Assembly (NCBI GenBank): GCA_005883855.1
Contig: VBAU01000212.1
Coordinates: 1 to 7,007, forward strand
Source of the DNA: Bacteroidota bacterium
Lineage (GTDB): Bacteria > Bacteroidota > Bacteroidia > Chitinophagales > Chitinophagaceae
DNA length: 7,007 nt
Direction of reading: 5' to 3'
Shown: piece by piece, positions 1 to 5,432 of the stretch
Layout of the letters: every line of letters begins with the position of its first letter
How positions within the stretch are numbered: the first letter of the stretch is position 1
Translations under genes and position numbers: made by a program
Notes under the pieces: generated by a model
The model's database searches: none
Told to the model about the DNA's origin: nothing
Seen by the model: the letters and a program-made list of their open reading frames with translations, nothing else

Positions 1-44
1 AAAGTAATCCTCTTGCCGATATTTTCCTGTTAAAGGCGGGACTA

Positions 45-78
45 AATCTGCAATTAGAATTTGCAATTTGCAATACCT
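45..78. repeat. Heptad repeat array, AATYTGC type (left flank of the four-helix gene)
   Basis: Units are AATCTGC (45-51), a shortened AATTAG (52-57), AATTTGC (58-64), AATTTGC (65-71) and a degenerate AATACCT (72-78). The same unit family reappears in the same orientation at 453-487, on the other side of the four-helix-bundle gene, so that gene lies between two related arrays. Bases 1-44 to the left hold no gene I can support. Confidence 0.75.
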
Positions 79-86
79 TCCCTTGC

Positions 87-454
87 ATGACGGCACAAGA
101 ACTACAGGCCGACTTAAAAAATATGCATACCGGATTGTAAAACTTACTGACGCTCTCCCTAATTCCATGGTCTCAAAAATCATCAAGGGTCAAATTATTA
201 GAGCCGGATTCAGCGCCGCTGCGAATTATCGTTCAGCCTGTAAAGGATACACAAAAAAGGCTTTTGCTTCAAAACTGGCGATTGCGTTCGAGGAAATTGA
301 CGAAAGTGTTTTCTGGCTTGAGGTAATTGTTGACATTAAGCTTGTGAGTTTTACCAGGGTTGAACTACTCATTAGGGAGGGTGAGGAATTGACAAAAATT
401 CTTGCTCAATCTTTAATAACTGCGAATAAAGCGGCACCTTTGAGAAAAGGGTAA
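87..454 (+). CDS. Four-helix-bundle protein (S23 / 23S rRNA intervening-sequence family), apparently frameshifted
   Basis: Small helical protein of the family first seen in intervening sequences of 23S rRNA genes and also found at ordinary chromosomal sites; the molecular role is not established. The family pattern is visible in order: KYAYRIVKLTDALPNS (helix 1), GQIIRAGFSAAANYRSAC (helix 2), FASKLAIAFEEIDESVFWLE (helix 3), then a last helix ending ELTKILAQSLITANK. The long frame is open from TTG codons at 68 or 83, but its first residues do not resemble the family. An ATG at 87 in another frame reads MTAQELQADLK, a typical family N-terminus, and stops at 138-140. Moving back one base in the A6 run (116-121) joins the two halves into MTAQELQADLKKYAYRIVKL and a normal-sized product of about 122 residues. 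The cause is a one-base deletion, a sequencing error or ribosomal slippage (the site reads A AAA AAT). I am sure of the family and unsure whether the intact protein is made. Confidence 0.8.
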
Positions 455-487
455 TTTGCAATCTGCAATTTTAAATCTGCAATAACT
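453..487. repeat. Heptad repeat array filling the gap before the transaldolase
   Basis: Five exact 7-bp steps: AATTTGC, AATCTGC, AATTTTA, AATCTGC, AATAACT. The first unit begins on the last two bases of the upstream TAA stop (452-454) and the last ends on the base before the transaldolase ATG (488). The array is therefore the whole intergenic region, and it holds no Shine-Dalgarno sequence and no TAnnTTTG box with correct spacing. It matches the array at 45-78 in unit and orientation. Confidence 0.85.
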
Positions 488-1141
488 ATGAAGTTCTTCA
501 TCGATACAGCCAGTCTTGCACAAATCAAAGAAGCAAACGAATTAGGAATATTGGATGGCGTAACGACCAATCCAAGTTTAATGGCTAAAGAAGGTATCAA
601 GGGCCAGGATGCTGTTTTCAAGCACTATAGAACCATTTGTGAAATGGTGCATGGCGATGTGAGTGCAGAAGTTACAACAGTTACTTTCAATGAAATGATT
701 GAAGAAGGGAAAAAATTAAGGGCCATCCATTCCAATATCATTGTAAAAATCCCGATGATCAAAGATGGAGTTAAGGCCATTAAGTGGCTCACCGATCATG
801 ACATTCCCGTTAATTGTACCTTATGCTTTTCGGCCGGACAGGCGATCCTGGCGGCAAAGGCCGGTGCTAAATATATTTCTCCTTTTATCGGCCGTATTGA
901 TGACACTGGCTGGAATGGAGTGCAGTTGATTGAGCAGATAGTAAAAATTTACAGGCTGCAAGGATTTAAAACCCAGGTGCTGGCTGCTTCCATTCGTAAC
1001 CCAAATCATATTGTGCAGTGTGCTGAAGCCGGTGCAGATGTTTGCACATGTCCTCTTGAGTCGATTCTTGGTTTGTTGAAACATCCGCTAACCGATATTG
1101 GTCTAGCGAAGTTTATGGAAGATGCAAAGAAAAGCGCGTGA
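488..1141 (+). CDS. tal: Transaldolase, short TalC/MipB type
   Basis: Class I aldolase of the non-oxidative pentose phosphate pathway, moving a dihydroxyacetone unit between sugar phosphates in the cytoplasm. The 217 residues match the short transaldolase / fructose-6-phosphate aldolase subfamily, usually about 215-220. Seen: FIDTA at 4-8 (Asp6), GVTTNPSL at 24-31, the Schiff-base lysine in NIIVKIPM (Lys87), the CTLCFS strand at 110-115, SPFIGRIDD at 131-139 (Arg136) and AASIRNP at 166-172. Two positions separate transaldolases from fructose-6-phosphate aldolases. This protein has Glu in SAEV (Glu61), where E. coli FsaA has Gln, and Phe in SPFIGR (Phe133), where FsaA has Tyr. Both favour transaldolase activity. 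That reading relies on the published TalB Phe/Tyr exchange and a remembered alignment. The ATG follows the heptad array directly, and the next gene downstream is convergent. Confidence 0.95.
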   Translation: MKFFIDTASLAQIKEANELGILDGVTTNPSLMAKEGIKGQDAVFKHYRTICEMVHGDVSAEVTTVTFNEMIEEGKKLRAIHSNIIVKIPMIKDGVKAIKWLTDHDIPVNCTLCFSAGQAILAAKAGAKYISPFIGRIDDTGWNGVQLIEQIVKIYRLQGFKTQVLAASIRNPNHIVQCAEAGADVCTCPLESILGLLKHPLTDIGLAKFMEDAKKSA

Positions 1142-1151
1142 GAGAAAATTG

Positions 1152-1193
1152 GAATATCGAACAAGGAATGTCGAATGTCAAATATCGAAGTAG
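1152..1193. repeat. Heptad repeat array, GAATGTC type, after the transaldolase
   Basis: Six 7-bp units: GAATATC, GAACAAG, GAATGTC, GAATGTC, AAATATC, GAAGTAG. It begins 10 bp after the transaldolase stop and runs directly into the next array. Bases 1166-1177 are a perfect 12-bp inverted match to 1211-1222 in that array. Confidence 0.85.
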
Positions 1194-1235
1194 CACACTT
1201 CATCATTCATCATTCGACATTCATCATTCATCATT
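1194..1235. repeat. Heptad repeat array, CATCATT type, abutting a stop codon
   Basis: Six 7-bp units: CACACTT, CATCATT, CATCATT, CGACATT, CATCATT, CATCATT. The last base lies immediately next to the stop codon of the minus-strand gene (complement of 1236-1238). CATTCGACATTC at 1211-1222 pairs perfectly with 1166-1177 and leaves a 33-base loop. A transcript from either side could fold this stem between the two convergent stops. There is no T-run after it, so it is not a standard intrinsic terminator. Confidence 0.85.
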
Positions 1236-2438
1236 CTACAAACTGCTCGCCCCCTTTATGATCCCGTCCTGCCATTTTACAAAGAACAATCTCTTGTTCT
1301 CGTAATAATCAAGTGTGGTTGTTTGTCGATTAATTACTGGCTGTATATCCAACTCACGAAAAACGTTAAACGCCTTGTGATTGATATTGGAAGGAAGCTC
1401 GCTTCCATACTCCAGCAACAATTTTGAGAATCGCCACGTAGCCTCGTAGCCGCGCATTACCATATCGCTTGGACGTGCGTACATTTTTGTGTTGAAATAA
1501 TTGGTGATGTCCTGGCTTACCTTATCTGTTCTTGGATTGTAAAAGGGAGTACTGTAGACAATTTCAAGTCCCTTGTATTGTGGGCCGGTGAAGTCTTTTG
1601 TCAGGTTGTCAAAGGTCGGCATACCCACCAGCGTGAGAGGATATTGTTTGCTAATGGAGGCCAGTTCCTGGCATAGTCTTCTTCCAAAATTCTCATTAAG
1701 ACTACCGGCGATACAAACGGTGTGATGGTTGCTGTCCAGTTTTGACATGAGTTGATTCACGTTAAAACTGTCGGTGAGATCCACATATTTCATTTTCACG
1801 GAAGGGCTGCTTTTTCCAGTTTCCTCAAAAGAAGTCTTTATAATGTCTTCCATTTGTCCTTTCCTGCGAAACACAATGACCGGGTCTAAGGCATAATTTT
1901 TCTGCACATATTTGTACACCCGATCGAGATGCGTTTGCAAAGTCGAATTCAACATCACAAAATATGGATTGTTTGTGATAGCAGCATCGTTTGGAAGATT
2001 GACATTGATATACGGAATTTTATTTGACTTCGCCGCATTGGCAATACTCACGCTCTCCTGTTGACTCGTATAAGCAAGGATCAACTCAACACTGTCATTT
2101 CCGATTTTCTCTAACTGCGGAGCTAAAGATTCTTTCGAGCGTGTGTCATACACAAAAGCTTCCACTTGTGCACCTTCCTTTGCAAGTGTATCCAATGCTA
2201 ATTGCGCACCTTCATAAAACTCGAGACCCGGGTTAATAAATTTTGGAAATTGTTTTTCGTATCGATAGTTATTCTGACCATCGAAAGCAGAATCAAGATA
2301 TAGCGGTGCAAAAATCGCAATCTTGTGTTTCGCGATTTGTGCACTCGAAGTAATAGACAATAGGCAATACGCAATAGGCAACAGGCAATGGACAATACGC
2401 AAAACGCAGGGTCGATAGTCGCAAAATCGTTTTTTCAT
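1236..2438 (-). CDS. Secreted type-1 periplasmic-binding-fold protein (amino-acid/receptor-ligand-like)
   Basis: The 400 residues resemble branched-chain amino-acid binding proteins and receptor ligand-binding domains (periplasmic binding protein type 1 fold). Evidence is HKIAIFAPLYLDSAF at 38-52 as the first beta strand, GLEFYEGAQLALDTL at 71-85, an interlobe region near 120-150, and MVMRGYEATWRFSKLLLEYG at 326-345, typical of the second lobe. A signal peptide is clear: basic MKKRF, a hydrophobic core at about 12-29, then SSA|Q near 31-34. It has no lipobox, so a periplasmic location is most likely. The core is encoded by 7-bp repeats. No permease or ATPase gene lies nearby, so a transport role is not supported; related Bacteroidota proteins, as I recall, carry LysM domains and may act at the envelope. 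LysM is absent here. The gene follows guaA by 45 bp and is probably cotranscribed. The ligand is unknown. Confidence 0.8.
   Translation of the reverse strand: MKKRFCDYRPCVLRIVHCLLPIAYCLLSITSSAQIAKHKIAIFAPLYLDSAFDGQNNYRYEKQFPKFINPGLEFYEGAQLALDTLAKEGAQVEAFVYDTRSKESLAPQLEKIGNDSVELILAYTSQQESVSIANAAKSNKIPYINVNLPNDAAITNNPYFVMLNSTLQTHLDRVYKYVQKNYALDPVIVFRRKGQMEDIIKTSFEETGKSSPSVKMKYVDLTDSFNVNQLMSKLDSNHHTVCIAGSLNENFGRRLCQELASISKQYPLTLVGMPTFDNLTKDFTGPQYKGLEIVYSTPFYNPRTDKVSQDITNYFNTKMYARPSDMVMRGYEATWRFSKLLLEYGSELPSNINHKAFNVFRELDIQPVINRQTTTLDYYENKRLFFVKWQDGIIKGASSL
2356..2411. repeat. Heptad repeat array inside a signal-peptide coding region
   Basis: Eight consecutive 7-bp units on the + strand: GACAATA, GGCAATA, CGCAATA, GGCAACA, GGCAATG, GACAATA, CGCAAAA, CGCAGGG. 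Three units make 21 bp, so the encoded minus-strand protein repeats every seven residues (LRIVHCL, LPIAYCL, LSI). The array supplies most of the hydrophobic core of the signal peptide. All three minus-strand frames through the array are free of stops and hydrophobic. Confidence 0.9.
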
Positions 2439-2453
2439 TGCTGTTGATGTTAT

Positions 2454-2481
2454 TCACTTGTCAATTGCTAATTGCCAATTG
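2454..2481. repeat. Heptad repeat array between guaA and the binding-protein gene
   Basis: Four 7-bp units: TCACTTG, TCAATTG, CTAATTG, CCAATTG. It ends two bases before the guaA stop (complement of 2484-2486) and occupies most of the 45-bp gap to the next start codon. There is no terminator hairpin with a T-run, which fits cotranscription of guaA and the downstream gene. Confidence 0.85.
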
Positions 2482-2483
2482 AA

Positions 2484-4070
2484 CTACTCCCATTCAATCG
2501 TAGCTGGAGGCTTGCTGCTTATGTCGTAGACCACGCGGTTAATTCCTTTTACATTATTGATGATGGAATTCGAAACATCTGCTAAAAAATCATATGGCAA
2601 ATGCGCCCAATCGGCCGTCATTCCATCCACACTGGTTACCGCCCTAAGCGCAACAGTGTATTCATATGTCCTTTCATCGCCCATCACTCCCACGCTTTTT
2701 ACAGGTAACAGGATGGCTCCAGCCTGCCATACCGTTGCATATAGGTGATGATCTTTCAAAGCTTTCATATAGAGGTCGTCGGCTTGTTGCAACAACCATA
2801 CCTTTTCTTCCGTGATTTCTCCTAAAATTCGTATCGCGAGGCCCGGACCCGGAAAAGGATGTCTCCCGATCATCTCCTCAGGGATGCCTAACTCTTTTCC
2901 CACTTTTCTTACCTCATCCTTGAATAAAAATCGCAATGGCTCTACGAGATCCAAATGCATTTTTTCAGGTAATCCTCCAACATTGTGATGCGATTTGATT
3001 GTTACAGAAGGCCCGTGCACAGAAACGCTTTCGATCACATCTGGATAGATCGTTCCTTGCCCCAACAGCTCGATGCCCTCGATCCGCTGGGCCTCTTCCT
3101 GGAATATCTCGATAAAAATTCTTCCAATAGTTTTTCTTTTTGCTTCGGGATCCGTTTTACCAGCCAACTCCCGATAAAAGCGCTGTTTGGCATCGATACC
3201 TTTTACATTTAATCGAAGTTGCGCATAAGTTGACAATACACTTTCGAACTCATTGCTACGCAACACACCATTGTCGACAAAAATTCCATACAAATGATCC
3301 CCAATGGCGCGGTTGATTAAAGTCGCCGCCACTGTCGAATCCACTCCCCCACTTAAGGCCATCACGACCCTGCGATCTCCGATTTTTTCTTTCAACTGTG
3401 CAACGGTATCAGTAATGAAATGTGCCGGCGTCCAATCCTGGCTGCAACCGCAAACGTTCACCAAAAAATTATGGAGAATTTTTTTCCCTTCAATCGAGTG
3501 ATACACCTCCGGGTGGAATTGCAAACCATATAGAGGGAAGTCGTGAGTCGTGTCCCGATAGCTATCGGGACGTGAGTCGTGAGCTGACCTTCCGTTTAGC
3601 CGAACTTTTTTAAATGCGGCCACGGGAATACTCTCAGTAGTCGCTAATAATTCAAATCCCTTTGGCAATTCTAAAATGGTGTCGGCGTGACTCATCCACA
3701 CCTGGCTTTTTTCCATCACGTCCTGCAACAAAACGTCATTCTTTTGCTTTTTCAATAATGCTCTTCCATATTCACGCTTATTGCTTTTTTCTACTCTGCC
3801 ACCAAAACGTTTTGCCGTGAGTTGCGCGCCATAACAAACGCCCAATACGGGAACTTGTTTTATGAAGGACTGCACATTAACATCGGGCGCCTTTTCATCA
3901 TTCACAGAAAATGGAGAGCCTGAAAGAATAATTCCTTTCAATCCCTTTTCAAACTCAAATGTTGCGTGGTAAGGAATGATCTCGCAGTACACGTTGGCTT
4001 CTCTTACGGCACGGGCGATCAACTGGGTATATTGTGAGCCGAAGTCAAGGATCAGGATTTTTTCCGTCAT
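2484..4070 (-). CDS. guaA: Glutamine-hydrolysing GMP synthase
   Basis: Converts XMP to GMP using ATP and glutamine-derived ammonia, the last step of guanine nucleotide synthesis, in the cytoplasm. The class I glutaminase domain covers about residues 1-205, with the nucleophile in GVCYGAQ (Cys79) and the His/Glu pair in QFHPEV (His186, Glu188). The ATP-pyrophosphatase domain follows, with the P-loop ALSGGVDST (238-246). The C-terminal dimerisation domain contains RHPFPGPGLAIRILGE (403-418) and ends in the family-typical NRVVYDISSKPPATIEWE. At 528 residues it is somewhat long. The extra length lies between AAFK (151-154) and YGLQFHPEV (181-189): about 26 residues where relatives, from memory, have about 7. 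That stretch carries the 18-bp palindrome and its repeats (3542-3581), in frame. No catalytic residue is lost, so the enzyme is probably active. The start at 4070 is fixed by the conserved MTEKILILDFGSQY. Transcription is divergent from lpxB. Confidence 0.98.
   Translation of the reverse strand: MTEKILILDFGSQYTQLIARAVREANVYCEIIPYHATFEFEKGLKGIILSGSPFSVNDEKAPDVNVQSFIKQVPVLGVCYGAQLTAKRFGGRVEKSNKREYGRALLKKQKNDVLLQDVMEKSQVWMSHADTILELPKGFELLATTESIPVAAFKKVRLNGRSAHDSRPDSYRDTTHDFPLYGLQFHPEVYHSIEGKKILHNFLVNVCGCSQDWTPAHFITDTVAQLKEKIGDRRVVMALSGGVDSTVAATLINRAIGDHLYGIFVDNGVLRSNEFESVLSTYAQLRLNVKGIDAKQRFYRELAGKTDPEAKRKTIGRIFIEIFQEEAQRIEGIELLGQGTIYPDVIESVSVHGPSVTIKSHHNVGGLPEKMHLDLVEPLRFLFKDEVRKVGKELGIPEEMIGRHPFPGPGLAIRILGEITEEKVWLLQQADDLYMKALKDHHLYATVWQAGAILLPVKSVGVMGDERTYEYTVALRAVTSVDGMTADWAHLPYDFLADVSNSIINNVKGINRVVYDISSKPPATIEWE
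3542..3581. repeat. 18-bp palindrome with 11-bp direct repeats, inside guaA
   Basis: The core at 3553-3570 is TCCCGATAGCTATCGGGA, a perfect palindrome that extends one base each side. It is bracketed by identical 11-bp direct repeats CGTGAGTCGTG at 3542-3552 and 3571-3581, so the repeat spacing is 29 bp. The unit is read in frame in GuaA, the core giving RPDSYRD at about residues 167-173. Removing the core and one 11-bp copy leaves a clean 7-bp tandem array (TCGTGAG, TCGTGAG). A sister copy lies in lpxB at 4815-4854. Confidence 0.9.
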
Positions 4071-4090
4071 GGCGGCGAAGATAAGAAATA

Positions 4091-4114
4091 GGTTGAGGTT
4101 GAGGTTAAGGTTGA
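4091..4114. repeat. Hexanucleotide tandem repeat upstream of guaA
   Basis: Four 6-bp units GGTTGA, GGTTGA, GGTTAA, GGTTGA lie 20 bp upstream of the guaA start. Its period is 6, not the 7 seen elsewhere. Beyond it, 4115-4211 holds no gene or RNA that I recognise. The GC-richer part near 4160-4205 ends in CGGCTTTTTT and might be part of a dispersed repeat, which cannot be judged from one copy. Confidence 0.7.
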
Positions 4115-4211
4115 GGCCAATATTATTATGATACCAGCTCTTACGCCCTGATTGAACTTCTGTTGCGTCGCAATCCTTTCATCGTTCACATCGCTATTCG
4201 GCTTTTTTCAC

Positions 4212-4299
4212 CACATAAACACATAGACACATAGATTGTCTGGCGATTTTGTGTTCATCTATGTGACCCTATGTTTCTATGTGCCTATGTGTTTATATT
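4212..4299. repeat. Octad-unit inverted repeat upstream of lpxB
   Basis: The left arm 4212-4235 is three 8-bp units, CACATAAA, CACATAGA, CACATAGA. The right arm 4276-4299 begins TCTATGTG, CCTATGTG, TTTATATT and is a near-perfect reverse complement of the left, with differences only in the second unit and at the outer end. The 40-base loop contains another TCTATGTG (4258-4265). A long hairpin can form in DNA, or in RNA if transcribed from further upstream. The right half is also an open frame joined to lpxB, which could mislead start prediction. Confidence 0.8.
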
Positions 4300-4301
4300 T
4301 G
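4294..4301 (+). promoter_or_regulatory. Possible Bacteroidota -7 promoter box for lpxB
   Basis: TATATTTG matches the Bacteroidota -7 consensus TAnnTTTG exactly and ends six bases before the lpxB ATG at 4308. It lies on the outer edge of the inverted repeat. I see no good -33 TTTG at the usual spacing. Initiation from it would give an almost leaderless mRNA, so this is only a candidate. Confidence 0.35.
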
Positions 4302-4307
4302 ACTCGC

Positions 4308-5432
4308 ATGAAGTATTACATAATTGCAGGAGAAGCCTCGGGTGATTTGCATGGCAGCAATCTTATTAAAGAACTAAAAAAGCTTGATGCGAACGCAAAC
4401 ATCCGTTGCTGGGGAGGCGACAAAATGAAAGATGCCGGTGGAGATCTTGTCAAACACTACCGCGACCTCGCTTTCATGGGCTTCGCCGAAGTTGTAAAAA
4501 ACCTTGGAACCATTCTTCAAAATCTCAAATTCTGCAAACAAGACATTGTACAGTTCAAACCTGATGCAGTAATTCTCATCGACTATCCTGGCTTTAATCT
4601 TCGCATAGCGAAATGGTCAAAGCAACATGGAATAAAAGTGATCTACTACATCTCACCACAAGTCTGGGCATGGAAAGAAAACAGGGTGAGACAAATGAAA
4701 GAGTATATCGACAAAATGATCATCATTATTCCTTTCGAAAAAGAGTATTTCAAGAACAAGTGGAATTGGGACGTGGAATATGTCGGGCATCCTTTGGCGC
4801 AGGTGGTAGAAAGTGAAAAGTTAAATCCCGATCGCTATCGGGAGAAAAGTGAAAGGTTTTCCGATAAAGGAATTATTGCATTGCTGCCGGGTAGCAGAAA
4901 ACAGGAGATTGCAAAAAAACTTCCCGTAATGCTCGAAGTAAGCAGGTTTTTTCCGGAGTACCAGTTTATTGTTGGGGAAGCGCCTTCGGTTGAAGATGAA
5001 TTTTATCAGCAATTCACCAAAAGCTATTCCAATGTGAGCGCTGTGAAAAATCAAACGTATGATTTGTTGATGCAGGCAAGAGCAGCACTGGTCACTTCCG
5101 GAACGGCTACTTTGGAAACTGCCTTATTTGATGTGCCGCAGGTGGTTTGTTACAGGGGGTCGGCTATTTCATATGAGATTGCAAAAAGAGTGATCAAAGT
5201 AAAATACATCGCCATGGTGAATCTTATCATGGACAAGCCGGTTGTAAAGGAATTAATTCAAAAGGAACTGACCGTGGATAATTTGAAACACGAATTACAC
5301 GAATTACTCACGAATGAATCGCGGATTGCGCAAATAAAAAAGGATTACGCGGAGTTAAAGAGAATTCTTAGTGAGGGAGGTGACGCATCAGCCAAGGCGG
5401 CTAAATCAATTATCCAATTCTTATCTAAGTAG
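4308..5432 (+). CDS. lpxB: Lipid-A-disaccharide synthase
   Basis: Joins lipid X and UDP-2,3-diacylglucosamine to form the beta-1',6 disaccharide of lipid A, at the inner face of the cytoplasmic membrane (GT19). Seen in the 374 residues: IAGEASGDLHGS at 6-17, AFMGFAEV at 55-62, VILIDYPGFNLRIA at 88-101 (Asp92 matches the essential Asp of the family), YISPQVWAWKENRV at 114-127, VGHPLAQ at 159-165, LLPGSRKQEI at 192-201 and SGTATLETAL at 264-273. I chose ATG 4308 because MKYYIIAGEASGD matches the family N-terminus. The frame stays open upstream to ATG 4236, but those 24 residues are only translated inverted repeat. The variable loop between GHP and LLPGSR carries the palindrome unit, giving NPDRYRE at 173-179. 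Its total length is normal, so activity should be intact. The HELHEL stretch (328-333) comes from a 9-bp repeat. The 3' end overlaps the convergent small gene by 12 bp. Confidence 0.97.
   Translation: MKYYIIAGEASGDLHGSNLIKELKKLDANANIRCWGGDKMKDAGGDLVKHYRDLAFMGFAEVVKNLGTILQNLKFCKQDIVQFKPDAVILIDYPGFNLRIAKWSKQHGIKVIYYISPQVWAWKENRVRQMKEYIDKMIIIIPFEKEYFKNKWNWDVEYVGHPLAQVVESEKLNPDRYREKSERFSDKGIIALLPGSRKQEIAKKLPVMLEVSRFFPEYQFIVGEAPSVEDEFYQQFTKSYSNVSAVKNQTYDLLMQARAALVTSGTATLETALFDVPQVVCYRGSAISYEIAKRVIKVKYIAMVNLIMDKPVVKELIQKELTVDNLKHELHELLTNESRIAQIKKDYAELKRILSEGGDASAKAAKSIIQFLSK
4815..4854. repeat. 18-bp palindrome with 11-bp direct repeats, inside lpxB
   Basis: The core at 4826-4843 is TCCCGATCGCTATCGGGA, 17 of 18 bases identical to the guaA core. 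It has perfect 7-bp arms around the centre CGCT. It is bracketed by GAAAAGTTAAA (4815-4825) and GAAAAGTGAAA (4844-4854), matching at 10 of 11 positions and again spaced by exactly 29 bp. Removing the core and one flank leaves AAAGTGA, AAAGTTA, AAGGTTT, a 7-bp-period array. It is read in frame as NPDRYRE in LpxB. Confidence 0.88.
5289..5315. repeat. 9-bp repeat inside lpxB
   Basis: CACGAATTA occurs twice in tandem (5289-5297 and 5298-5306), followed two bases later by a third partial copy CACGAAT (5309-5315). Because 9 is a multiple of 3, it encodes HELHEL in the C-terminal helical region of LpxB without disturbing the frame. It may be plain helix-compatible coding sequence, or a third kind of repeat. 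Confidence 0.5.

Noticed and set aside
1..44. Possible end of an upstream gene, or an outgoing minus-strand frame (ADLVPPLTGKYRQEDY)
   Set aside because: Too short at the window edge to support a call; no family recognised and no clear start or stop.
1006..1206. Minus-strand frame reading SIFDIRHSLFDIPIF
   Set aside because: It is translated 7-bp repeat running antisense into the transaldolase gene, with no protein-family pattern.
45..2481. The heptad arrays as a CRISPR
   Set aside because: Units are 7 bp, directly adjacent, with no unique spacers and no cas genes.
3165..3185. TCCCGATA half-site in guaA, like one arm of the palindrome
   Set aside because: There is no second arm and no flanking repeat, and it falls in conserved GuaA coding sequence; probably chance.
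4236..4307. N-terminal extension of lpxB from ATG 4236
   Set aside because: The 24 extra residues are translated octad repeat, and the family N-terminus (MKYYIIAGEASGD) begins exactly at 4308.
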